Source: an uncultured bacterium (GTDB lineage Bacteria; Bacillota_I; Bacilli_A; RFN20; CAG-826). Taken from it: a stretch of DNA of 64,000 bases. Location of the stretch: positions 124,001 through 188,000 of the forward strand of contig CASFZN010000018.1 in the NCBI GenBank assembly GCA_949299195.1, given 5' to 3'. Shown piece by piece: positions 9,256 to 16,698 of this stretch; positions within the stretch are counted from its first letter, which is position 1, and each line of letters begins with the position of its first letter. The notes beneath the pieces were generated by a model. The model searched no databases, was not told the DNA's origin, and saw only the letters and a list, made by a program, of their open reading frames with translations. The position numbers and the translations under genes are program-made.

Positions 9256-9634
9256 CGACTCCCTCCTTATTTTATATATGTTTATAAAAAGGTTATGAAA
9301 ATTTCCTTTTTATTGAGTCCTATATAATTATTTTTAAGTTCTTTTAACTTCCACTGCTTTAATTCTAAACCATTGTCCTTTTTTTGACTAGAACAATTTA
9401 AAGAAAAAGCGTTTATTTTTATACTGGTTATTTACTAAAAGAAAAAACTCGATAAATATCGCAATAATTTGTTTCCACGTGGAAACTTTTTTATTACTGA
9501 AAAACTACTAGCGAAAATGTTGGCGGTTTTTCAGTGAAACATAATCAAACAGAAAATCACTTAAAAATTACTAGTAAAGACGCAAGTCAAATTTCAGTGA
9601 AAATTTAATCAAACAATAAGCTAAGCCCCAAAAA
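9256..9634. other. Intergenic leader region upstream of guaA
   Basis: About 380 bp without an intact gene. It holds an element CGATAAATATCG (9450-9461), the palindrome GTTTCCACGTGGAAAC (9471-9486), an inverted repeat ACTGAAAAAC/GTTTTTCAGT (9496-9505 and 9526-9535), and two diverged copies of a segment ending in TTTCAGTGAAA..AATCAAACA (about 9500-9552 and 9560-9617). The guaA promoter must lie on the minus strand here, but no convincing -35/-10 pair was picked. Confidence 0.5.
9471..9486. repeat. Recurrent palindrome GTTTCCACGTGGAAAC, intergenic copy 1
   Basis: A perfect 16-bp palindrome followed on the plus strand by a T run. The same element recurs at 26288, 35435, 37704 and 51361. No gene ends immediately beside this copy, so a simple terminator role is less obvious than for the copies at 37704 and 51361. 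Confidence 0.8.
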
Positions 9635-10085
9635 TTGAACATTAGAAATACACCTGAAATTATAGATCAAGCATCAAAATGGTTCTCTTCAAGACGGGGA
9701 ATACCTTTTTTAGAATATAAATCATCAATGGAAGAGTCTTTTAATAATGATGTAGTTCCTACGAGGATTATAGTTTTAAATAAAGGAAAAATTATCGGCA
9801 GATAAAGTTTAATCGAAAACGATTTCCATCTCTCAAAATATTTAAATCCAAATATTTTTGCTGTATATGTTGAAGAAAAATATTGGAATCAAGGGATAGC
9901 AGGAAAGATGTTAAATTATTTTACGGATTTTGCTAAAAAATGGTGTTAAAAATATTTATTTAGTTACTGAACACGAGAATTTCTATGAAATGTGCGGCTT
10001 TAAATTTTATTGCAAAGTCTATATGGATGATACGAATAATAAAGATAAAATGTGCTTAAATAAAAATCTCAGCCTTGACGACTGA
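9635..10085 (+). pseudogene. Decayed GNAT-family N-acetyltransferase
   Basis: Reading from a TTG at 9635 gives a recognisable acetyltransferase (IRNTPEIIDQASKWFSSRRG, later VYVEEKYWNQGIAGKML, the acetyl-CoA-binding region of GNAT enzymes). The frame is broken by an in-frame TAA after KGKIIGR (about 9803-9805). A frameshift near 9938-9948 follows, after which another frame continues VKNIYLVTEHENFYEMCGFKFY to the end, a typical GNAT C-terminus. Two lesions and the lack of an ATG make a functional product very unlikely. It overlaps the terminator at its 3' end. Confidence 0.8.
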
Positions 10086-10094
10086 GATTTTTTA
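10063..10094. terminator. Bidirectional rho-independent terminator of psuG
   Basis: Perfect 10-bp arms AAAATCTCAG (10063-10072) and CTGAGATTTT (10082-10091) with a 9-nt loop and T runs on both sides. It lies 8 bp beyond the psuG stop (minus strand) and also at the end of the decayed GNAT gene (plus strand). Confidence 0.85.
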
Positions 10095-10098
10095 TTAT

Positions 10099-11010
10099 TT
10101 ATTTACAAATTTTTGCGTATTCTATCGCAATTTTTGCTCCTAAATTAGCATTAGATAATATCAAAGCAATATTAGTTTCAAGTGATTCACCACCAGTAAG
10201 CTCAACAATTTTTGACAGTAAGAATGGAGTTTCTTCTTTTCCTTTAATTCCTTTTTCTTCCATTTCGTGAATTGCTTCATCAATTATTTTATTAATCTTA
10301 CTTTCTTCAATTGAGTGCTCATCATCAACTGGATTAGTAATTAACACTCCGCCTTTAAGATTGTTTTCTCTTTTGGCTTTAATAATTTCTGCAGCTTCAA
10401 GAGGATCTTTAAAGTTATAATCAATTTTATATGGTGAAGTATTAGTAAAGAATGCAGGTAAATAATCGGTATTATATCCTAAAACCGGAACGCCCTTGGT
10501 TTCTAAAATTTCCATAGTTAAACCTAAATCTAAAATAGCTTTAGGTCCAGCACAAATAACACTTACATCAGTGTTTCCTAATTCCTCTAAATCTGCAGAA
10601 ATATCGAAGGTTTCGTTTGCTTTTTTATGCGCACCTCCAATTCCTCCAGTTACAAAGAATTCAATTCCAGCTTCTTTTGCTACATACATGGTGGCGGCAA
10701 CTGTTGTTGCTCCCCACATCTTTTTAGCAAAAACTATTGGCAAATCACGTCTTGAACACTTAACTATTCCTTTTCTTATACCAAATTCTTCGATTTCTTC
10801 TTTGGTCATGCCTACAATTGCGACTCCATCAATGATTCCAATAGTTGCTGCGACTGCTCCTTCGCTTTCAATAGCTTCTTCTACCTTTAATGCACATTCA
10901 ACATTTTTAGGATAAGGCATTCCATGGGAAATAATAGTAGATTCAAGTGCGACAACTGCTTTTCCTTCTTTTAAGGCGTCGCTTACTTTTTTAGATAATT
11001 TAATATTCAT
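10099..11010 (-). CDS. psuG: Pseudouridine-5'-phosphate glycosidase
   Basis: 303 residues, normal for the family. The N-terminus contains the signature VVALESTIISHGMPYPKN, followed by GVAIVGMTKEEIE and FVTGGIGGAHKKA. The enzyme cleaves or forms the C-C glycosidic bond between uracil and ribose-5-phosphate and completes pseudouridine salvage after PsuK. Shine-Dalgarno AGGTGAT. The kinase is not adjacent: guaA and a dead GNAT gene lie between. Confidence 0.94.
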   Translation of the reverse strand: MNIKLSKKVSDALKEGKAVVALESTIISHGMPYPKNVECALKVEEAIESEGAVAATIGIIDGVAIVGMTKEEIEEFGIRKGIVKCSRRDLPIVFAKKMWGATTVAATMYVAKEAGIEFFVTGGIGGAHKKANETFDISADLEELGNTDVSVICAGPKAILDLGLTMEILETKGVPVLGYNTDYLPAFFTNTSPYKIDYNFKDPLEAAEIIKAKRENNLKGGVLITNPVDDEHSIEESKINKIIDEAIHEMEEKGIKGKEETPFLLSKIVELTGGESLETNIALILSNANLGAKIAIEYAKICK

Positions 11011-11028
11011 ATAATCACCTACTTTTTA

Positions 11029-11760
11029 TTAATAATTACAATCAAATTCATAATAAATCTTTAATTCTTCATCCTTATATATATAAATATAATATTTATT
11101 TCCCGTCTTCTTTTTATATAAAGATAATAAGTCATTTAGATAACATTGAGAGACATATTCAACTTGGAAGGAGTTTATAAATAAATCGTCTTTAGGATTA
11201 AATAAATCCATAAAATAATCTAAAGTTCTAGTGTTATTTAAATGTCCATTATGATCAAGCATCGATTGAGTAACGATGATATCTTTAACATAATCTTCCT
11301 TAGAAATTTCGATTTTCTCTAATTTTTTAACTCTTTCTTCAAATACACCTTTTCTTTCAGGATCATAAATTCTTAAATCTGGAGCTTCAATCTTTTTAGT
11401 TTCAATATTAAAAACTACCCAGATACTTCTTCCCTTCATTATAAGTTCGTTTGTATCACAATCATAAAACTCATAATCACGAGGTTGTTCAAATAATCTA
11501 TTCTTTAAAGGATATGTATAAACTCTTACATGTTTTAAATTTTTAACGTGTTTTAAAATAACGTACTTATTTCTAACAATTACCCAGATCCAATTATTTT
11601 TAATAAAATCATCGAATCCAACATGAAGAATATCAGCATGATCGCATGCGATTTCTTGAGAAAGATCTAAAATTGTTGATGGTTTTATATAGTCATAACA
11701 ATCTCTTAAATTGGTAGTTATTTTAAAACTTGCTTCAAAATCTTTTTTAATCTCTTCCAT
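11029..11760 (-). CDS. Acyl-ACP thioesterase
   Basis: 243 residues with a double hot-dog arrangement of the FatA/FatB-like (PF01643) family. The first half contains the AxxxG-type segment LSQEIACDHADILHVGFDDF. The second half has the N-x-H region LDHNGHLNNTRTLDYF. The enzyme would release fatty acids from acyl carrier protein, setting chain length or tuning membrane lipid supply. It lies 27 bp after the ThyX-like gene on the same strand with no clear Shine-Dalgarno. Family is fairly sure; chain-length preference is unknown. Confidence 0.82.
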   Translation of the reverse strand: MEEIKKDFEASFKITTNLRDCYDYIKPSTILDLSQEIACDHADILHVGFDDFIKNNWIWVIVRNKYVILKHVKNLKHVRVYTYPLKNRLFEQPRDYEFYDCDTNELIMKGRSIWVVFNIETKKIEAPDLRIYDPERKGVFEERVKKLEKIEISKEDYVKDIIVTQSMLDHNGHLNNTRTLDYFMDLFNPKDDLFINSFQVEYVSQCYLNDLLSLYKKKTGNKYYIYIYKDEELKIYYEFDCNY

Positions 11761-11787
11761 ATTATTTTTTTTAAAAACTTAATGATA

Positions 11788-12384
11788 TTAATCTCTTTTA
11801 CAACCTGTGAATTCGTTAAAATGAGGTAATGAATCGCACCAATCACAGAAAACGTGCCATTCTTCTAATTTATGGAACTTTCTTTGATTGTACATGGTCT
11901 TTAATTGTTGATAATTAGTAACCATTGTGGCCCCTAAACAGAATCCACAAGGAGTTGAAGCTACTAATTCTCTCCATTTTAAGTATCTTTTTTCCTTATC
12001 ATCTTCACTAATTGCGTTATATTCATCCTTAATTCTTTCAACAATTTTTAAAATTTCAGGATTGGTTTCTTTAACGCATTGACTTGAAATATCAAATTTT
12101 AATAAGCAGTGCATGGTTGATTGAGAAGAAACATATTCAAAGAAATGATATCTTTGAGCTTGTTTCCACCAATATAAAGGTGCAGTAATATCGAATTCGA
12201 CAACAATTCCTTTTAAATAATTGTCGTGTCCTTCTCCACCCTTACAAGTTCCTAGTCCTACACATCTTTTAATATCTTTTTCGGTTACTTCTTCTCTATC
12301 AAAAGCAACTCTCATAGGGTTTCCACTAGCCTTAATAGCGTAATCCAAACCATAAACTTCGTATTTTCCAATTTTAAAATCCAT
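11788..12384 (-). CDS. ThyX-like protein (possible flavin-dependent thymidylate synthase relative)
   Basis: 198 residues resembling a family often seen in phages and gut Firmicutes. The central segment FDITAPLYWWKQAQRYHFFE then YVSSQSTMH is laid out like the ThyX substrate/flavin region (the RHR..S..SxRY area). The following helix NYQQLKTMYNQRKFHKLEEW mirrors the ThyX segment with an Arg-rich dUMP-binding helix, but the canonical RHRxxSxNExSxRY motif is not preserved. Five cysteines in the C-terminal half (two as CxxC) are unusual. It overlaps folD by 11 bp, so it is made with a methylene-tetrahydrofolate enzyme, which supports a folate-linked role. A non-catalytic or different reaction is possible. 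Confidence 0.5.
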   Translation of the reverse strand: MDFKIGKYEVYGLDYAIKASGNPMRVAFDREEVTEKDIKRCVGLGTCKGGEGHDNYLKGIVVEFDITAPLYWWKQAQRYHFFEYVSSQSTMHCLLKFDISSQCVKETNPEILKIVERIKDEYNAISEDDKEKRYLKWRELVASTPCGFCLGATMVTNYQQLKTMYNQRKFHKLEEWHVFCDWCDSLPHFNEFTGCKRD

Positions 12385-13171
12385 TATTATAAGCCTCCAC
12401 TAAATTAATTAATAATGCTAAACGAGTTAAAAGTCCGACCCCTTTAGGAACTGGAGATTGGAACTTAACGTCTAGATTATTTAAACAATCTCCAACTAAA
12501 TGATCATTAACTCGATTGATTCCTACATCAAAAACAAAGGCGTCTTTTTTAAAGTTATATTCATTCTTTATAAATAAAGGTTTACCAACTGCAACAATAA
12601 TTAAATCAGCATGTTCTATATAAAATTTGCGGTCTTCATCACTAGTTTTTGAATGTAAAAGAGTTACATTCATATCTTTTGAAATTAAAGCGCTTGCCAT
12701 TGGTTTACCAACAATTTCACTTCTTCCTAAAATTACAGCATTTTTGCCTTTAAATTCATAATTTAGATCTTCTAAAAAGGTTAAAATTCCTTTAGGAGTT
12801 GCTGGAATAAACTTTGAAAGAGGATGGAATCCATCAACATCTTTTAAAGGGTTTATTAATGACATAATTTTTTCTTTATTTATGTGTTTTGGTAAAGGAA
12901 GTTGCACAATAAAGCCAGTTACTGATGGATCGTTATTGAGTCTTTCGATAACTTTAATTAATTCACTTTCTTTTATTGAAGGAGATAATTTTAAAAGTTC
13001 ATATCTAACTTCAATTTCATTTAAATCGTTAATCTTACCTTTAATATAAGCGTTTGATGCAGGATCATCATTAACTTGGACAATTACAAGTTTAATATTA
13101 TTACGATAAGATTCGATTTTTTCTTTTAATTCTTTCTTTTTATTTAAGGTATATTCTAATATTAAAATCAT
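12374..13171 (-). CDS. folD: Bifunctional methylenetetrahydrofolate dehydrogenase/cyclohydrolase
   Basis: 265 residues, slightly shorter than the usual 280-290. The catalytic domain has the DDPASNAYIKGK pattern with the conserved lysine, then GFIVQLPLPKHIN and DVDGFHPLSKF. The NAD(P) domain has the signature VILGRSEIVGKP. It interconverts methylene-, methenyl- and formyl-tetrahydrofolate in the cytosol. TATAAT lies only 9 nt before the ATG and no Shine-Dalgarno is present, suggesting a near-leaderless mRNA. The first gene of a short operon with the ThyX-like protein and the thioesterase. Confidence 0.94.
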   Translation of the reverse strand: MILILEYTLNKKKELKEKIESYRNNIKLVIVQVNDDPASNAYIKGKINDLNEIEVRYELLKLSPSIKESELIKVIERLNNDPSVTGFIVQLPLPKHINKEKIMSLINPLKDVDGFHPLSKFIPATPKGILTFLEDLNYEFKGKNAVILGRSEIVGKPMASALISKDMNVTLLHSKTSDEDRKFYIEHADLIIVAVGKPLFIKNEYNFKKDAFVFDVGINRVNDHLVGDCLNNLDVKFQSPVPKGVGLLTRLALLINLVEAYNNGF

Positions 13172-13180
13172 ATAAAGAAT

Positions 13181-13186
13181 ATTATA
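13181..13186 (-). promoter_or_regulatory. Putative -10 box directly upstream of folD
   Basis: TATAAT on the minus strand, 9 nt from the folD ATG, so transcription would begin almost at the start codon. No good -35 hexamer is seen 16-18 bp upstream. Confidence 0.4.
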
Positions 13187-13209
13187 CTTGAAAATTAACT
13201 TTTTGATAT

Positions 13210-13735
13210 TTAAAAAGTATTAATTTTTAATCTTTTAAGATTTTTTAAATATTCACTATAAACATAATTTCTTTTAAGTTTAGAAGAGTTGCTTATTGAT
13301 AAAATCCCCAGTTTTACAAACTTTTGAATAGTTCTATTAACTTTAGAATAGTCAATATTTAAATTTGTACTAATTTTAGTAGCATCAATGATTGGATATT
13401 TTTGAATATAATCAAGTAGTTGATCATCCCTTGATTTGATTAACTTTTTATTTTTATTTTTTATTACCACTATTTTATTGATACAATCGATAGATTCTTT
13501 GATAGATTCAATTAAGCATCTTAAAAAGAAGAAATAATGACCTCTATTTCTAAACTATATTCTGCTTCTTTTTTAATCAATATATTTGTTATTACGTGAC
13601 TTTCTTTATTAAAAGTCATTAATCTATTTATTTTTCCAAGAAGAAAAATTTGCCTTTGTTAAAGGGTTTATAGTTTCATGATTAAATTTATCAAACTTTA
13701 AATCTTTTATAAATTCAAAATTCTTATTAAAACTT
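13210..13735 (-). pseudogene. Remnant of a Fic-family protein
   Basis: An 86-residue reading frame (13210-13470) encodes the C-terminal winged helix typical of Fic proteins (DYIQKYPIIDATKISTNLNI, ending NYVYSEYLKNLK). The same frame continues upstream as GHYFFFLRCLIESIKESID, the helix before that domain. Further upstream other frames spell Fic N-terminal text (KEAEYSLEIE, resembling the conserved EA..S..IEGT segment). The whole catalytic region with the HPFxxGNGR motif is missing, apparently by an internal deletion. The HTH piece alone might still be translated, but a dead gene is more likely. Confidence 0.65.
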
Positions 13736-13773
13736 TATGTTTATAGAAGTTTATAAATTTCTAAGACATTTGA

Positions 13774-13779
13774 TATAAT
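13774..13779 (+). promoter_or_regulatory. Extended -10 promoter of the PF06541-type membrane gene
   Basis: TGATATAAT (extended -10, TGnTATAAT) ends 8 nt before the ATG at 13788. No Shine-Dalgarno is present, so the transcript would be leaderless or nearly so. Confidence 0.5.
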
Positions 13780-13787
13780 TTACCCAT

Positions 13788-14729
13788 ATGAAACCAATAG
13801 TATTCGCCCAAGAAATCCTTATTTCAATGGATTCACCATTCGGTATCTTTTTAACCTATGTTTATTTATTTATTTTAGGTTCTTTCTTAGGATGGTGCGC
13901 TGAGATTTTATTTAGAAGATTTGTATCAATGAAAAAATGGATAAATCCTGGATTTTTAAAAGGACCTTGTCTTCCTTTATATGGATTCGGATTGTGCGTT
14001 TTACATCTTATTAGCGATCTTTGCTTTAAATATTTAGTAAAAGAAGGCACTTACCCTGATTTTTATAGTCTTTCTTATGAAGATTTTGGTGCTACGCAAG
14101 GCAATTTAAACTTTTATGTTGTTAGTGTTATTGCAATATTAATTATTGGAATTTCCTTAACTTTAATCGAATTTATCGCAGGATTAATCTTTATTAAGGG
14201 ATTACATATTAAATTACGGGATTATTCTAAAATGAAAGGGAATATTATGGGGATTATTTGTCCTTTATTCTCATTTATTTGGTTAGTAGCAGGAGCAATA
14301 TATTGGTTTGCTTTAAGACCATTTGTATCTTATGCGATCGGATTTTTAAATAACCATGCATGGGTATTAACATTCTTTATTGGTGCCTATATTGCCTTAT
14401 TTATCGTAGATTTTATATCATCTTTAAAATTATCACTCCAACTTTCTAAAGACGCTAAAGTTAAGCAAGCAATTTTAGACTACGAAAAATTTAAACTTTC
14501 TTTAAAATCACATCCTGTTAAAGAAAAGAAAAAGAGCGCTATCCAAGTTGCTTTAGAAGATTCTTTAACACCAGTCACCAAAAAGATTAAAGAAGTTAAA
14601 GACGAAGTTGTTTCACATCTTTATATTAATAACGAAATTCCTACTAAAAACGAAAGTGAAACTCCTCGTACTAAAGAAGAAAAAGAAAAAGAAAATCAAA
14701 ATAATGAAAATAATTCCAATAATTCATAA
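13788..14729 (+). CDS. Multi-pass membrane protein of the putative ABC transporter permease family PF06541
   Basis: 313 residues. The first part has the family pattern FLGWCAEILFRRFVSMKKW then NPGFLKGPCLPLYGFG. About five or six membrane helices follow (around residues 18-36, 58-75, 105-140, 150-175, 185-210), then a charged cytoplasmic tail rich in Lys, Glu and Asn from about residue 225. The family's biochemical role is unknown despite its transporter label. It is followed by a sigma/anti-sigma pair on the same strand with a 39-bp gap, so it may be co-expressed with them. An internal Met14 is an alternative start. Confidence 0.7.
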   Translation: MKPIVFAQEILISMDSPFGIFLTYVYLFILGSFLGWCAEILFRRFVSMKKWINPGFLKGPCLPLYGFGLCVLHLISDLCFKYLVKEGTYPDFYSLSYEDFGATQGNLNFYVVSVIAILIIGISLTLIEFIAGLIFIKGLHIKLRDYSKMKGNIMGIICPLFSFIWLVAGAIYWFALRPFVSYAIGFLNNHAWVLTFFIGAYIALFIVDFISSLKLSLQLSKDAKVKQAILDYEKFKLSLKSHPVKEKKKSAIQVALEDSLTPVTKKIKEVKDEVVSHLYINNEIPTKNESETPRTKEEKEKENQNNENNSNNS

Positions 14730-14768
14730 TATTTATTCGTCTTTATTAATAGGTAGGGAAGAAAAGGT

Positions 14769-15290
14769 ATGAATGAGGATATTTTAAGTATCTATTTGAA
14801 AGAATTTAAAAATGGAAATATGACTCACTTCCATACTTTTTATGAACTTACTAAAAAAGGAGTATTTTATAATATCCTTTCTTTAACTAAGTCTTATGAA
14901 TTAAGTGAAGACTTACTTCAAGATACATATGTGAAGTTTTTATCTAGTATCAACGAGATAAAAACTTCTAAATCAGTATTAGGATATCTAATAATGATTT
15001 CTAAAAATACTACCTTAGATTACTTCAAAAAGAAGAAAGAAGAACAATTCGAAGAATATGAGGAGGTTGAATCCAAAGATACTTATTCTTTAGATAAATT
15101 GATCCTACTAGAAAAAATGAGGGATGTCTTAAAAGAAAAAGAATTTAATTTAATCCTTTATCACTTAATTGATGAATTAACATTCGAAGAGATATCTCTT
15201 ATTACTAAAGAACCGATAGGTACGTTACTATTTCGCTATAATACAGCAATAAAAAAGATAAGGAGGGAGCTAAAATATGAAGAAATATGA
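14769..15290 (+). CDS. ECF-type RNA polymerase sigma factor
   Basis: 173 residues. Region 2 includes YELSEDLLQDTYVKFL (the conserved D..EDLLQDTF helix) and the following -10-recognition stretch. Region 4 has the helix-turn-helix LTFEEISLITKEPIGTLLFR for the -35 element. It directs RNA polymerase to a small regulon in response to an envelope or extracellular signal. Its 3' end overlaps the next gene by 14 bp and contains that gene's Shine-Dalgarno (AAGGAGGGAG), so the two are translationally coupled, as for sigma/anti-sigma pairs. Confidence 0.88.
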   Translation: MNEDILSIYLKEFKNGNMTHFHTFYELTKKGVFYNILSLTKSYELSEDLLQDTYVKFLSSINEIKTSKSVLGYLIMISKNTTLDYFKKKKEEQFEEYEEVESKDTYSLDKLILLEKMRDVLKEKEFNLILYHLIDELTFEEISLITKEPIGTLLFRYNTAIKKIRRELKYEEI

Positions 15291-16455
15291 TGATAAATTC
15301 TTAAAAGAATCATTAAAAAAAGATGCTTCAGAATATAAAATCAAAACTACGTCTGAAGATATTTTAGCTGCTTATGAAAAAGAAAAGGTTAGTAAAACCC
15401 AAGAAAATAGTAGCCATAAAAATTATTTCTTCTCTTCTTGCTTCTTTAAAATTGCTGCACCTATTGCATGTAGTGTTATCCTTTTAAGTGCTATTTTACC
15501 TATATCAATTTACTCAATATATCAAGGTGGCCAAAATGAACCTCCAGTTCCACCAACTCCAAAAGAATATGGCGTTTCTTCTTTAAGCAGTGAATACCAA
15601 GAAGTAATTGGAAAACAACTTAATACTCTTATTTCCTTTGGTGTGAATCCTTTATCTCCATCAGTTTCTAGTGATAATAAAGATAAAATAGTAGGCAATA
15701 AAATTATGTCCACTTCTTCTATTTCTCCATTTGATAATGATGATGACAATGAAGAAGAAGATAACGAAACAAACGTTTCGTTTAGTTATGTAATCGATTT
15801 ATATGACCCATATGCTATCGGCGTTAGAAACTTAATTCTTAATCCTCAATATATAATTAAGGATGATGAACAAGATAACGATTTTTATAACTATTTCCTT
15901 ACATTTACAAGTGGCGAACAAGTTATGAATATCGAATACAGCATGTATTATCAAGAAGATATCGATGAATTTGTTCTTGAAGGAAATTTAATTACTAATG
16001 TTGCGTCTTACCCAATAACCATTAAAACTGAAACTGAACAAGATGAAAAAGAAATCAAAACCATCATCGAATTTAGTGAAAACAACGTGGTTTTAATTGA
16101 AGAGGAGTCAGAATTTGAAGGTCACGAAACCGAAAATTCCTTATCTTATGCAATTTTCGCTTCAAAAGAAGATTTAGAAAGGGACGAAGATTCGTTCATC
16201 AAAAAATTCTCATTTGAAAGCGAAACTGAATATTCTTATCAAGATATGGAAGCTGAAATTCAAACTCAAAACGAAACCGATGAACTTCAACTTGAAAATA
16301 TTCATATGGTAAATGAAAACGAATTTACCTTTACTTGTGAATATGAATCTGAAGATAAAGGTGAGTTTAATGGGTTAATTAGAAACATCTTTAATAGTGA
16401 TGGTTCAAGAACATACGTTAATGATGAAACAGGCGAAGAAATTACTAAAAAATAG
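15277..16455 (+). CDS. Probable transmembrane anti-sigma factor with acidic ectodomain
   Basis: 392 residues. A short cytoplasmic part (1-55, Lys/Glu-rich) is followed by one membrane helix (about 57-82) and a Pro-rich stalk. The extracellular domain (about 100-392) is strongly acidic and has no match I recognise. Coupling to the sigma gene and this one-helix topology point to an anti-sigma factor that holds the sigma factor at the membrane. No zinc-binding HxxxCxxC motif is seen in the cytoplasmic part. Residues about 232-291 align by eye with residues 174-239 of the lipoprotein encoded next (shared pieces LEG, EEESE, ETE, SY). Confidence 0.7.
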   Translation: MKKYDDKFLKESLKKDASEYKIKTTSEDILAAYEKEKVSKTQENSSHKNYFFSSCFFKIAAPIACSVILLSAILPISIYSIYQGGQNEPPVPPTPKEYGVSSLSSEYQEVIGKQLNTLISFGVNPLSPSVSSDNKDKIVGNKIMSTSSISPFDNDDDNEEEDNETNVSFSYVIDLYDPYAIGVRNLILNPQYIIKDDEQDNDFYNYFLTFTSGEQVMNIEYSMYYQEDIDEFVLEGNLITNVASYPITIKTETEQDEKEIKTIIEFSENNVVLIEEESEFEGHETENSLSYAIFASKEDLERDEDSFIKKFSFESETEYSYQDMEAEIQTQNETDELQLENIHMVNENEFTFTCEYESEDKGEFNGLIRNIFNSDGSRTYVNDETGEEITKK

Positions 16456-16479
16456 TAGGCATTAAATTTATTTATATTT

Positions 16480-16520
16480 AGAAGTTCTATCTCAAAAAGG
16501 ATGGAACTTCTTTTCTTTTT
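16480..16520 (+). terminator. Terminator after the sigma/anti-sigma operon
   Basis: Arms AGAAGTTC (16480-16487) and GAACTTCT (16504-16511) with a partly paired interior, followed by TTTTCTTTTTATT. It begins 24 bp after the anti-sigma stop, so the lipoprotein downstream needs its own promoter. Confidence 0.82.
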
Positions 16521-16698
16521 ATTATTATTTATAAATATTTTTTGAAAATTTGATACTAAAAAATACGATAAATATCGAATATTTTTAATCTTATATAAAT
16601 TAATTTAAAAAATTTATAAATTTTTCCAATAATTTTGTCTCCTTTATCGTTTTCATAGTATCAAAAGAAAAAATTAAAAATTTAGGAGGCAAAGAAAT

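Noticed and set aside
9256-9480. Purine or other known riboswitch upstream of guaA
   Set aside because: The leader lacks the conserved purine-riboswitch core words, and no stable three-helix fold was apparent by eye.
9471-9486. parS chromosome-partition site
   Set aside because: The CACGTG core matches, but the G/T order of the outer bases differs from TGTTNCACGTGNAACA, and copies are spread over 42 kb inside and outside genes; kept only as a hypothesis.
11788-12384. Prophage remnant around the ThyX-like gene
   Set aside because: No phage structural, integrase or attachment sequence is nearby, and the gene is coupled to housekeeping folD.
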